Under the pieces are notes generated by a model. It had not been told where the DNA came from. It searched no databases and saw only the letters and a program-made list of their open reading frames with translations. From DATKYQ01 sp964640665 (GTDB taxonomy: Bacteria; Myxococcota; B64-G9): 64,000 nt of DNA. A program made the position numbers and the translations under genes. The stretch covers positions 62,001 to 126,000 of the forward strand of contig CAZXHT010000003.1 of NCBI GenBank assembly GCA_964640665.1, read 5' to 3'. Shown here piece by piece: positions 1-8,547 of the stretch; position 1 is the stretch's first letter, and every line of letters begins with the position of its first letter.

Positions 1-606
1 TGCGCCACACAGGATACTCTTGGTTATCTTCAGGTTCTTGAAAACGAGGCTCTTGGTGTTGGTGTCGAAGCTCACGTCTCCCGATATGTCGACACCCTGG
101 CCGTCGATATTGAATGTCAGCGGCATCCTGCGGTCTTTGTATTTCTCGTACGGCCTGAGCAAGATATTGCCCTTGCCGTCGGTGACAACGGGACGGTCCA
201 ACCCATGCGACAGATCGATGTGCCGTTCGAGACTGCCGCGGTAGAGATCGGCCACGCCGGCATGGAGCGTGCGAACCACCAGGACGTTGCCGTCGGGCTC
301 CAGCGCCAGCACGTGCCTGATGAAGCCGGGTCGGCTGTCAGACGAGATCAATATGTCGCCGACCTGGTAACCGAACTCGTCGGCCTGGCCCTTGCCGCTG
401 AACACCAGCCGGTCGTCGAAGACCTGCACCGACGAGAAGTTGGGATCTTGCTCGGCCATTACCGCGGCCGGGTTGATCTGCAGGTTTTCGTCTTGGGTAG
501 CCAGGCAAGATCCGCCCGTACACTCGTCCGAGCCGAGCTGGCATCCGGCCAACAAGAAAGTCACACCAGCCGCGATAAGAATCGATTTTACCGACCGCGT
601 TGCCAT
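1..606 (-). CDS. Lipoprotein, partial (3' end beyond window)
   Basis: An ATG at 604-606 opens a frame of 202 codons without a stop to the window edge, so the gene is cut at its C-terminal end. The N-terminus has a basic start, a hydrophobic stretch and a lipobox (LLAGC), so it is a lipoprotein of the inner or outer membrane. AAAGGA lies about nine bases upstream of the start. After a Cys-rich linker there is a conserved-looking segment (YQVGDILISS, then FIRHVLALEPDG) of the kind that recurs at the N-terminus of large deltaproteobacterial surface proteins. The rest of the visible part is not recognised. The frame is missing from simple ORF calls because it has no stop here. Confidence 0.75.
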   Translation of the reverse strand, partial: MATRSVKSILIAAGVTFLLAGCQLGSDECTGGSCLATQDENLQINPAAVMAEQDPNFSSVQVFDDRLVFSGKGQADEFGYQVGDILISSDSRPGFIRHVLALEPDGNVLVVRTLHAGVADLYRGSLERHIDLSHGLDRPVVTDGKGNILLRPYEKYKDRRMPLTFNIDGQGVDISGDVSFDTNTKSLVFKNLKITKSILCGA

Positions 607-750
607 TGCAAACCGTCCTTTCTTCCGCCGGTCAAACACCGCCGACTCCAGATTTGTTTATCAGGTGCAACTTCTAAAACCGGACAGCTTAGGTTATACC
701 TGTACCACAATTCCATCTGATATTCAATAGGACGGTCGACCGATATTGGG

Positions 751-1539
751 TCACTGGTGCCGGAGGATATTGCCGGATCCGCCGGCGATCCAGATGTTTC
801 CGTCTGTTGTACCCCAGATGTCCGCCATCCGTGAGCCGCTGCCGGATTCGACCGCTGACCAGCCGGCACCATTATAGTGGATCAACGTGCCGTACCCGAC
901 CGCCCAGACATCGTCCGCAGACGTGCCCCAGACGTCATAAAGCGTCTTGGGCGTGCCCGTGTCCCGCTTCGTCAAGGCCACGCCGTCCCAGTGAAGGGCG
1001 GTGCCGTACCACCCGACCATCCAGACGTCATTGGGAGAAAAACCCCAGATGCCCATCAGGCCGTTACCCTGGGGCAGAGGATTCTCCCAACACCAGCCGC
1101 TCTGATTGCAGACCCGCTCCCAGCAGTAGATGTCGGCCGCGTCGGTTTTGCCGTCGCAGTCGTTGTCGTCACAATACAGCAGTTTCCCTGAACACGATCC
1201 ATTATCACAGGCATCCCCCACCGTGCAGGACAGCCCGTCTTCGCATGAAGTGCCATCCTGCCGCGGAACCGGTTCGCACTCGACCGTTGCGGGATTGCAG
1301 GCCCCAACCACGCACTGGCCGTCGAAATCGCTGCAATCTCTCTCGACACCCTGACACGTCCCGCTAGCGCAGGCGTCATCCGTAGTGCAGGGGTTGTCGT
1401 CGTTGCAGTTGATACCGTCCATGTTTGTGCGCTGGCACAGGTCGGCGATGCAGAAGTCCGCCGTGCAGCCCTCGGCAAAGAACAGAATGGTTCCCTCGGA
1501 AATCCCCCGCAGATCCCCCGCCTCCTCCGCCATGGACAT
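751..1539 (-). CDS. Cys-rich and beta-propeller-like protein, probably 5'-truncated
   Basis: The visible 262 residues hold an N-terminal Cys-rich part with repeats of the form NPCTTDDACASGTC and SCTVGDAC, then three or more WGTSADDVWAVG-type blades ending in GNILRHQ. Such proteins in Myxococcota are normally secreted lipoproteins, but this one has no signal peptide. The frame stays open about 25 codons upstream of the first ATG (reading CGDVENGKYFGYY) until a TAG near 1611, with protein-like composition there. I infer that the 5' part of a longer gene was lost when glmS and this gene came together. The C-terminus looks natural. It may be an expressed short protein or a remnant; no function is assigned. 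Confidence 0.55.
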   Translation of the reverse strand: MSMAEEAGDLRGISEGTILFFAEGCTADFCIADLCQRTNMDGINCNDDNPCTTDDACASGTCQGVERDCSDFDGQCVVGACNPATVECEPVPRQDGTSCEDGLSCTVGDACDNGSCSGKLLYCDDNDCDGKTDAADIYCWERVCNQSGWCWENPLPQGNGLMGIWGFSPNDVWMVGWYGTALHWDGVALTKRDTGTPKTLYDVWGTSADDVWAVGYGTLIHYNGAGWSAVESGSGSRMADIWGTTDGNIWIAGGSGNILRHQ

Positions 1540-1603
1540 ATAGTACCCGAAGTACTTACCGTTCTCAACATCTCCGCATTTTCTTTTGGCGGCCCGCCGG
1601 AAG

Positions 1604-1617
1604 GGATGCTAGCATCC
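1604..1617. promoter_or_regulatory. 14-bp perfect palindrome upstream of glmS
   Basis: GGATGCTAGCATCC is a perfect palindrome ending 22 bases before the glmS start codon, between the glmS ribosome binding site and the truncated gene on the other strand. It could be a protein-binding site or part of a short leader hairpin. Nothing else supports a role, and it also carries the TAG that closes the neighbouring minus-strand frame. Confidence 0.25.
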
Positions 1618-1639
1618 GGTGTCCTGTTGGAGGGTTAGC

Positions 1640-3466
1640 ATGTGCGGCATCGTCGGGTATGTCGGCAATAGCGAGGCGGCGCCTATCTTGATGGAGGGGC
1701 TTGCGCGTCTCGAGTATCGCGGTTACGACTCGGCCGGACTGGCCGTTATCGATCGCGGCCATGCGCGCATCCTGCGCGCTCCGGGCAAGCTCGCCAATCT
1801 CAGAAAACTGCTGATTAAGAAACCGCTGCCGGGTTGTGTCGGTATCGGCCACACGCGTTGGGCCACGCACGGCCCGCCATCCGAGAGGAACGCCCACCCG
1901 CACAAGGCCGGGCGCGTGATCGTGGTGCACAACGGCATCCTCGAGAATCATCGCGAACTCAGAAACCGGCTCGAGAAGAAGGGTCGCCGTTTCAGCTCGC
2001 AGACCGACAGCGAGGTCTTCGCCCACCTGATCGACGAGGAACTGGGCTCGCGTTCGATCGAGGAAGCCGTGCGCCGCGCACTGGGCCGCGCGCGCGGTAC
2101 TTATGCCCTGGTGGTGTTATGCACCTCGCAGCCCGATCGTATCGTCGCGGCGCGCAACGCCTCGCCGCTGGTGATCGGCCTGGGTCAGGGCGAAAACCTG
2201 GTGGCTTCGGACATCCCGGCTTTACTCGATCACACCCGCGAGTTCGTTTTTCTGGACGATTCCGAACTGGCCATGGTCAGCGCCGACAAGGTCACCATCC
2301 GCACCCTGGCCGGAAAGCGAATAAGGCGCAGCCCTCGTCGGGTCGACTGGACCCCGTTGATGGCCGAGAAGGGCGGGCACAAGCATTTCATGCACAAGGA
2401 GATTCACGAGCAGCCGCGGGCGCTGGCCGACACTTTAGCCGGACGCATCTTGGCTCGCGACGGCGATGCGTGCCTCGACTCGGTTTCCCTGTCCGCCGCC
2501 AGCCTGAAGCGCCTGCAGCGCGTGATCATCATCGCCTGCGGCACCAGTTACCATGCCGGGCTGGTGGGCAAGTTTTTACTCGAGAAGCTGGCCCGCATCC
2601 CGACCGAGGTCGATCTGGCCTCGGAGTTCCGCTACCGCCGTCCGATCCTCACGGGGCGCGAGTTGGTGGTGGCCATCTCGCAATCCGGAGAGACCGCCGA
2701 CAGCCTGGCCGCCGTTGGCGAGGCGCACCGCAACAAGGCCCGCGTTTTGGCGATATGCAACGTGCTCGACTCGAGCATTCCTCGGGCCTGCGATCACGTA
2801 CTTTACACGCACGCCGGCCCCGAGATCGGGGTGGCCTCGACCAAGGCATTCACCACCCAGATATCGGCCTTGATGCTGCTGGCAGTCCGCTTAGGACGTG
2901 CCCGGGGCACGCTTACGGCGGCCGAGGCGCGCCGCCAGCTCGGCGCGCTGTCGTCCGCCCCGGCGCTGCTCGAACGCATCCTGCGGCACGAGGAGCGCAT
3001 CAAGGAAATAGCCCGGGCCTTCGCCCGGGCGCGCGACTTTCTCTATATCGCCCGCGGGATCAACTACCCGATCGCCCTCGAGGGAGCCTTGAAGCTCAAG
3101 GAGATCTCCTACATCCACGCCGAGGGCTACCCGGCCGGCGAGATGAAGCACGGCCCGATCGCTTTAATCGACGAACACGTCCCGGTCGTCGCCGTGGCCC
3201 CGCGCAACTCGAGCTATGAGAAGATCTTGTCCAACCTGGCCGAGGTACGCGCCCGCCAGGGGAAAATCATCGTCGTCTGCTCGGAGCGCGATCGGCGCAT
3301 CGGCGGCTACAGCAAGCACCTGATTCCGATCCCGCGCACCCTGGAGACGATCGAACCGCTGCTAAGCGTGCTGCCGCTGCAGTTGCTCGCCTACCATGTG
3401 GCCGACTTCAACGGCACCGACGTCGACCAACCTCGAAACTTGGCCAAAAGCGTGACAGTGGAATAA
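1640..3466 (+). CDS. glmS: Glutamine--fructose-6-phosphate aminotransferase
   Basis: GlmS makes glucosamine-6-phosphate from fructose-6-phosphate and glutamine, the first step to UDP-GlcNAc for peptidoglycan and LPS, in the cytoplasm. The protein has 608 residues, close to the 609 of E. coli GlmS. It starts MCGIVGYVGN, so Cys2 is the N-terminal nucleophile of the class II glutamine amidotransferase domain (about residues 2-220). Two SIS sugar-isomerase domains follow (SQSGETADS near 350, and the second from about 455), and the end LAKSVTVE is the family's usual C-terminus. The frame is open 21 bases further upstream, but the Cys must follow the initiator Met, and TTGGAGG sits just before this ATG. 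No glmS ribozyme is apparent: the leader is too short. Confidence 0.97.
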   Translation: MCGIVGYVGNSEAAPILMEGLARLEYRGYDSAGLAVIDRGHARILRAPGKLANLRKLLIKKPLPGCVGIGHTRWATHGPPSERNAHPHKAGRVIVVHNGILENHRELRNRLEKKGRRFSSQTDSEVFAHLIDEELGSRSIEEAVRRALGRARGTYALVVLCTSQPDRIVAARNASPLVIGLGQGENLVASDIPALLDHTREFVFLDDSELAMVSADKVTIRTLAGKRIRRSPRRVDWTPLMAEKGGHKHFMHKEIHEQPRALADTLAGRILARDGDACLDSVSLSAASLKRLQRVIIIACGTSYHAGLVGKFLLEKLARIPTEVDLASEFRYRRPILTGRELVVAISQSGETADSLAAVGEAHRNKARVLAICNVLDSSIPRACDHVLYTHAGPEIGVASTKAFTTQISALMLLAVRLGRARGTLTAAEARRQLGALSSAPALLERILRHEERIKEIARAFARARDFLYIARGINYPIALEGALKLKEISYIHAEGYPAGEMKHGPIALIDEHVPVVAVAPRNSSYEKILSNLAEVRARQGKIIVVCSERDRRIGGYSKHLIPIPRTLETIEPLLSVLPLQLLAYHVADFNGTDVDQPRNLAKSVTVE

Positions 3467-3491
3467 TGGGAGAGGAAAGGAGAATGCAGGC

Positions 3492-5108
3492 ATGAATAAC
3501 AATGGAACACTCATTCACTCGGCTCTGAGTATCGTCCTCTGCACTGGTCTGTTCATGGTCGGCTGTGGAGGAGGCGGCGGCGACAGCACTCCGCCCACGG
3601 CCGTCTCCAGCCTGCCCTCGGACGGGGCTGGCGAAGTCGCGCTAGACAGCGGCATATCCGCCACATTCAGCGAGGCGCTCGACCCGACCAGCATCGACTC
3701 GTCGTCTTTCACGCTCGCAGTCACCGGCGGCGCAGGCGTCAGCGGTACGGTGTCTTACGACGCCCCGTCTCTGACCGCCGGCTTCACGCCCTCGGCCATG
3801 CTCGATCCCGATACCGACTACACGGCGACGATCACAACGGCCATCCGTGACCTGGCCGGCAACCCGCTGGCCACAGACTACAGCTTCGAATTCACAACGG
3901 CGGCCGTGGCCGACGACTGGGTACAGGTCGGCGGCCGGGTCAGCCCGGCGGGCGCCGAATCCGAAGACCCCAGCATGCTGCTTGTCGGTTCCACTCCCGC
4001 GGTCGGTTACCGGCACGCAAGCTTCATCTCTTATCTCAACATCTGGGACGGAAGCAGCTGGGGCACTCCCGAGCCGGACCCGACCAGCGGCAACACCGAC
4101 GCATCGATCTACTCGACGCCCGATTATTGCACGATCGGACAGGACGTCTACCTGGCCTACTCCCATACGGGAGATTCGACAGCCAACGACGACACCTTCT
4201 ACGATCGCATCTTCGTCTATCGCTGGAACGAGACCGGCGGCTGGAGTGTGATGAACGGCGGCTCCGAGGTCAGCGTAGTTTACAACGCTACCTTTGGCGG
4301 TGCCAACACCTGGGAACCGACTATCGCCTGCCCCGCCTCCGGAAACCCGCGCGTGGCCTGGGTCGAGGCCGACGTGGTGCCCGACCCGGACACCGAAGAC
4401 GGTGTCTGGGTGGCCGAGGTCACGCCCTCCTCGTCTACGCGCTCTGCGATCCTCAGCCGCAACAACGTGGCCGGTGACTATTACACCGACGCCAGCACGC
4501 TGGGAGCAACCATCGACGCCGCAGGCAACACGATCGTGGCCCAGTGGGAGGAAGACGCCTTCGAGCAGTGGCTTACCAACCTGTACGTCACCAGCTACGA
4601 CGGCGCGGCCTTCACGCCCCTGGGCGGCTCGATCGCCGACGACTGGGACTCCAACAACCTGCCGGTGCCCGCTCTGGTCACCGAAGGCCAGGACGTCTAC
4701 GTGGCCTACTCCACGGCCAACAACACCGACGACACCCGGCAGGTGTACGTCAAGAAGTACCACTCGGGAAGCTGGAGCCTGCTGGGCGCGGGCCCGGTTT
4801 CGGCTTTTTCACCCAGCGATCACTTCACCTCGAACAACCCCGACCTGCTGCTCATAGACGGCACTGTCTGGGTCGCCTGGGAGGAGACCAGCCAGACCGA
4901 GGGCAGCTTCGTCTTCGTCGCCTACTTCGACACGGCCCTGCAAGAATGGGTAATCGACGGAGATCGGCTCAACATCGATCAGGCCAACGAAGCGCTCGAT
5001 CCCAGCCTGGCCTATTCACCCGCGGACGGTTATCTTTATGTAGCCTTCGAGGAGTACAGCGACGGCTACCCGCACATCTACGTCAAGAGAAAGAAGCTCA
5101 ATCCGTAG
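3492..5108 (+). CDS. Lipoprotein with SbsA-type Ig-like domain and beta-propeller-like region
   Basis: The 538-residue protein has a signal peptide with lipobox (MVGC) followed by a Gly-rich linker, so it is anchored in the membrane by a lipid. Residues about 35-140 match the bacterial SbsA/Big_5 Ig-like domain (PPTAVSSLPSDG, then ISATFSEALDPTSI, then LDPDTDYTATIT). The remaining 400 residues repeat motifs such as GQDVYLAYS, EGQDVYVAYS and DGTVWVAWEE, typical of a multi-bladed propeller. It begins 25 bases after glmS with GGAAAGGAG upstream, so co-transcription is possible, though a shared role is unlikely. The substrate or partner is unknown. Confidence 0.85.
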   Translation: MNNNGTLIHSALSIVLCTGLFMVGCGGGGGDSTPPTAVSSLPSDGAGEVALDSGISATFSEALDPTSIDSSSFTLAVTGGAGVSGTVSYDAPSLTAGFTPSAMLDPDTDYTATITTAIRDLAGNPLATDYSFEFTTAAVADDWVQVGGRVSPAGAESEDPSMLLVGSTPAVGYRHASFISYLNIWDGSSWGTPEPDPTSGNTDASIYSTPDYCTIGQDVYLAYSHTGDSTANDDTFYDRIFVYRWNETGGWSVMNGGSEVSVVYNATFGGANTWEPTIACPASGNPRVAWVEADVVPDPDTEDGVWVAEVTPSSSTRSAILSRNNVAGDYYTDASTLGATIDAAGNTIVAQWEEDAFEQWLTNLYVTSYDGAAFTPLGGSIADDWDSNNLPVPALVTEGQDVYVAYSTANNTDDTRQVYVKKYHSGSWSLLGAGPVSAFSPSDHFTSNNPDLLLIDGTVWVAWEETSQTEGSFVFVAYFDTALQEWVIDGDRLNIDQANEALDPSLAYSPADGYLYVAFEEYSDGYPHIYVKRKKLNP

Positions 5109-5121
5109 CTCTTAGACGTCC

Positions 5122-5790
5122 CTATTGCTGAAAAACCAGCCCGATGTTGACCGTGAACACGGTCAGGCCCAGGTCGCGGGTGACTGTCTTGGTCTTGTAA
5201 TCCAGGCAGGTGATCCGGCTGGTGCACTGGGGGTCACCGTTCGGGTCGAGATCCAGGACGGTCTCGTCCCGCTTGGCCCCGGCGCCGCGGAAGCCCAGCT
5301 CGATAAACAGACCCAGCGGGCCGTCGAAGCGCCAGGCCGCGCCCAGCCCGCCGAAGACGCTCCAGCCATGGGCCAGGCCGCGGTACAGATCGCCGTCCAG
5401 CGCGGCCGTGTAGCCGCCGGCCCCGACAACATAAAGGCGCACCGGCTCTTTTAAGATGTTGAAATGGAAGGCCGCGTCGGCATGCAGCCAGGTTGCCTCA
5501 TAGGAACTGTCTTCGCGGTAGCCGTAATGCAAGGCCGGGCGGATGCCAACCCAGAAAAGATCGCAGACGCGATACAGCAAGGTGGCGTTGACCCCGGCTA
5601 TGAAATTCACTCCGCCCTGGCTGGGACCGCCGAAGGCATCGGCGCCGATCTGGAAGTTGAGATAGCGGGTCTCGCCTCCCGCGGCCATTACCAGCGGAGC
5701 CAAGTGCTGATCATCAACCGCCGGCTGTGCCTGGGCCGGCGGGGCGACGGCTACAACCGCGAGGGCAAATGAAAGAAGTATTTTCTTCAT
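5122..5790 (-). CDS. Outer-membrane beta-barrel protein
   Basis: The 222-residue protein has a cleavable signal peptide (KKILLSFALAVVAVAPPAQA) and alternating polar/hydrophobic strands rich in Gly and aromatic residues, ending in an outer-membrane-like strand (VFTVNIGLVFQQ). I chose the ATG at 5790 rather than the in-frame ATG at 5817 because AGAGGAG lies at the right distance and the signal peptide then begins MKK. It lies 23 bases after the larger porin-like gene on the same strand, so the two are probably one operon. It is convergent with the upstream lipoprotein, with 13 bases between. Similar small barrels are annotated as outer-membrane beta-barrel domain proteins; no ligand can be named. 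Confidence 0.8.
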   Translation of the reverse strand: MKKILLSFALAVVAVAPPAQAQPAVDDQHLAPLVMAAGGETRYLNFQIGADAFGGPSQGGVNFIAGVNATLLYRVCDLFWVGIRPALHYGYREDSSYEATWLHADAAFHFNILKEPVRLYVVGAGGYTAALDGDLYRGLAHGWSVFGGLGAAWRFDGPLGLFIELGFRGAGAKRDETVLDLDPNGDPQCTSRITCLDYKTKTVTRDLGLTVFTVNIGLVFQQ

Positions 5791-5813
5791 CACGTTCTCC
5801 TCTGCCCGCCGTT

Positions 5814-7199
5814 TCAAAACATGGTCGGAAAGTAACCCTGGACCGTGATCCAGTGGTTATCGCTGAAGATCAGCGTGTTGCGCCCGCCGATGTTCTTCTC
5901 GTACTGGTAGTGAATCTGCAGCGGAATGTAGAAGGGGATCAGGTTCACCCCCGCGGCGACGCGCAAGATCTCGTAGTGGCCGGCCAGTTGCAGTTCGAGC
6001 CCCTGCACCATCTTGATAAAACGCCCGTCGGCGTCCAACTCGGGCTCCTGGGCGTAGGAGTAGCCGATCCCGATGCCGACGTCGAAGATCAAAGACGAGA
6101 TCCCGAGCTGCAGCATGGCGTCGCAGCCGAAGCCCGGCGTGTAGCCGTAGCTCTTGCCGGTCAGGTCGGAGAGATCGGGAAAGTAGTTGCGATCGGGGTC
6201 CATGCCGGGCATGTCGAGCAACATGTTACCGTCATCGGTGGGCTTGGGAAAGTTGGGGTAGCGCCGGTGGCTCTTGAAAAAATAAGAACCCGTAAACTCG
6301 GCCGTGACTATGATATCGATCCAGTGCTCGTACTGAAAGATGCGCAGGTCGTAGTCCTGGGTGAAGCCCGCACCGAAAGAGCCGGTTCCGAAGTCGACCT
6401 TGGGCCCGGTGCCCATGGTCAGCGAGTTGTTTGGATCGGCGATGTTGCCGGTGGGCAGTGACACCCGCCCGGTGAAGGAGCCGCTCCAGCGGTGGTTGCG
6501 GAAGAAGTTCCACGAGAAGCCCAGGTTGATGTCGTTCAGCACCCAGCCGTTGGAGTGATAGGCCGCGCCGGGCCCCAGATCTTCGGGATAGTTGTCGGGA
6601 TCGCCGATCGTCGGCCGACCCAGCCGCGGCAGGTAGCGCAGTAGCCAGGCCGAGGCTTCGTTCAAATACTTGTCCTTTGTATTGCCTCCATCACCGAACC
6701 AGTTGGGATCGATCTTGTTTGCTTCCGGTACCATGGCATTGAAAATACCAACTGTCGTGGGATCAAGGTTCATCTTGGAAAGCTTGGGGCGCACCTGGAT
6801 ATCCATGTAGACAAATGGCAGCTCGAAGTAGAAATCGAGGTTATCGGTAACGCCGTATGAAAACTGCATGGTTATTCCGCCCCCGCCGCCCGAGGCGCCC
6901 AGGTCGAGCATCAGCACCTCGTTGCCCTCCTCGCCGAACGAGATCGGCGGGGCCATGGACGTCCGGTGGCGGTAGGCGTCGTAACGCCCGGAGGCGTTGC
7001 GCATGTTCCACTCGTACTTCATGCTGAACACGCCCTGAGGCAACTGGGCGGTGCTTCCGTACAGATCGAGCTCGATGACTTTCTCGAGCAGTTTATCCCA
7101 ATAGTCTGTGTACCTCTTCCACAGGCTATCCGCCCCCGCCTCGAGCGGCAGGAGCATGCCCAGGAAAAGAACCAGTGCAACCAGTCGCCTGTGTCTCAC
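5814..7199 (-). CDS. Large outer-membrane beta-barrel (porin or transporter-like) protein
   Basis: This 461-residue protein starts with a typical signal peptide (MRHRRLVALVLFLGMLLPLEAGA). The mature part has many amphipathic strands with the pattern of an outer-membrane barrel, such as GGGGITMQFSYGVTDNLDFY and INLGFSWNFFRNHRWSG, and ends in a short strand finishing with Phe. GGAGGG lies a few bases before the ATG. It precedes the smaller barrel gene at 5122-5790 in the same direction. Length and strand pattern fit a 12-16 stranded channel or a meta-pathway phenol-degradation-like barrel, but I see no motif that fixes the substrate. Confidence 0.8.
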   Translation of the reverse strand: MRHRRLVALVLFLGMLLPLEAGADSLWKRYTDYWDKLLEKVIELDLYGSTAQLPQGVFSMKYEWNMRNASGRYDAYRHRTSMAPPISFGEEGNEVLMLDLGASGGGGGITMQFSYGVTDNLDFYFELPFVYMDIQVRPKLSKMNLDPTTVGIFNAMVPEANKIDPNWFGDGGNTKDKYLNEASAWLLRYLPRLGRPTIGDPDNYPEDLGPGAAYHSNGWVLNDINLGFSWNFFRNHRWSGSFTGRVSLPTGNIADPNNSLTMGTGPKVDFGTGSFGAGFTQDYDLRIFQYEHWIDIIVTAEFTGSYFFKSHRRYPNFPKPTDDGNMLLDMPGMDPDRNYFPDLSDLTGKSYGYTPGFGCDAMLQLGISSLIFDVGIGIGYSYAQEPELDADGRFIKMVQGLELQLAGHYEILRVAAGVNLIPFYIPLQIHYQYEKNIGGRNTLIFSDNHWITVQGYFPTMF

Positions 7200-7283
7200 G
7201 GGACCCTCCTTCCGTAATAACTCGCCAGATTCAGATGAATGCCATTGGAGCAGATGATAGTAGATCGCCGCCTGGGTGGCAAA

Positions 7284-8540
7284 TCAAATGTCTGCCCTTC
7301 CCGCGAGCTTCTCGACCGCCAACGCCAGTCGCACGGCAGTCTGGGGACCGGGGCTCATGCCGCACTCATAGGCATAGGTTCGATCGTGGAACATCTCCGG
7401 TGTCAGCAGGTAGCCCAGTTCGTCGTCGGCCAGGCAGGCAAGCAGCCTGGGCTTGCCCGGGACACGCGCCAGTATCTCGAGACCCAGTGCCGGGGCCGCC
7501 TCCCCGGGCAAAAAAGTGATCGAGGCCGGCCCCAGTCGGCAGAACGACACCCGCGAGATCATGTCGGGGGCAAATTCGCGCTCGTCCACCACTCCCAGGG
7601 CGGCAAGTATCTGGTAGAAGCGGTTGCCGGAGGCCGGGATGCGGACCTCGCCGCCGCCGACGCTGATAGCGGGATCTAAGACCGGTGCAAGGCGCGCCCG
7701 CCCGACGAGTCGCAGCGCCGCCCGGCCGAGTGCCCGGCCAAGCCCGTGCATGAACATCTCGCGCGATTGGTACAAGGTGTCGTGCCCGACGGCGGCGCTG
7801 ACCAGGGCGCCCAGGGCGCCGTTGATGTAGATCGCCGTGCCGCCCAGGCGTTTCTCGATCGTTTCACAGCAGACGCCGCAGAAGTCGGCGCTGATTTGGC
7901 GGTTTGCCTTCCAGAGCGTCTCCGGGTGGCAGGCGTACTGCACCAGGCTGGCTATCGATTCTCCCGCCTGGTCGTCGAATTGAATCACGCGCAGTTCCCT
8001 GTCTGCCACAGCAGCGCGCTCGTTACGCACCCAGCGTCCGGCTGTATCGAACTTGCCGGAGGCGACATGCAGGCGCGCCGGCCGGGCTGACGCCAGTGCC
8101 CGCTCGACGCAGGTAACGATGCGCGATTCGAGAAAATCCATGTAGGCCGGATCCTGCCCATTGCGGTACGGCAGGCGGCCCATTAAAGTCGGGCCCCAGA
8201 TGCCAAGCGTGTCCGGACCCTGGTGGTTGTGGGTACAAACTATGTGAATAGCGTCGGGATAGCGGCGCGTCAGCCGCTGCCGTAGTCTACGAGTTCGCAT
8301 AAGCGACAGGCCGATTAAATCAGCCGTGACGATGACCAGCGGTGTTCCCGCGCCGGCGACCACGAGCGCTCTGGCAAACAGCGGATCGCGAACGCCGCTG
8401 CAAGCGCGCTCTGCGCCGAAGCCGGCCAGCCACATGCCGGCCGGCCGCGGGGGGGTTACGTCCATTGCGGCCGCCCCGGCAACGAGCTGTTCCGGCGCGG
8501 TACCCATGAAGGCGTCCAGGGGAAGCATACCGGCCGGCAT
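7284..8540 (-). CDS. Neutral/alkaline ceramidase-family N-terminal domain hydrolase
   Basis: The 418-residue protein matches the N-terminal domain family of neutral/alkaline non-lysosomal ceramidases: the opening block GAAAMDVTPPRPAG, a DPLFARALV segment, and THNHQGPDTLG with the metal-binding His pair. The family's catalytic serine motif (GDxSPN) is not seen; the equivalent place reads INGALGALVSA, so ceramidase activity should not be assumed. There is no signal peptide, unlike secreted ceramidases. I chose the ATG at 8540 because the frame upstream is inside the GH4 gene, whose stop lies seven bases before it. The tight spacing suggests translation coupled to the GH4 glycosidase, perhaps acting on one glycoconjugate or glycoside. 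Confidence 0.75.
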   Translation of the reverse strand: MPAGMLPLDAFMGTAPEQLVAGAAAMDVTPPRPAGMWLAGFGAERACSGVRDPLFARALVVAGAGTPLVIVTADLIGLSLMRTRRLRQRLTRRYPDAIHIVCTHNHQGPDTLGIWGPTLMGRLPYRNGQDPAYMDFLESRIVTCVERALASARPARLHVASGKFDTAGRWVRNERAAVADRELRVIQFDDQAGESIASLVQYACHPETLWKANRQISADFCGVCCETIEKRLGGTAIYINGALGALVSAAVGHDTLYQSREMFMHGLGRALGRAALRLVGRARLAPVLDPAISVGGGEVRIPASGNRFYQILAALGVVDEREFAPDMISRVSFCRLGPASITFLPGEAAPALGLEILARVPGKPRLLACLADDELGYLLTPEMFHDRTYAYECGMSPGPQTAVRLALAVEKLAGRADI

Positions 8541-8547
8541 GACGATC

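Noticed and set aside
1540..1640. glmS ribozyme
   Set aside because: The leader is too short and no ribozyme core sequence is visible.
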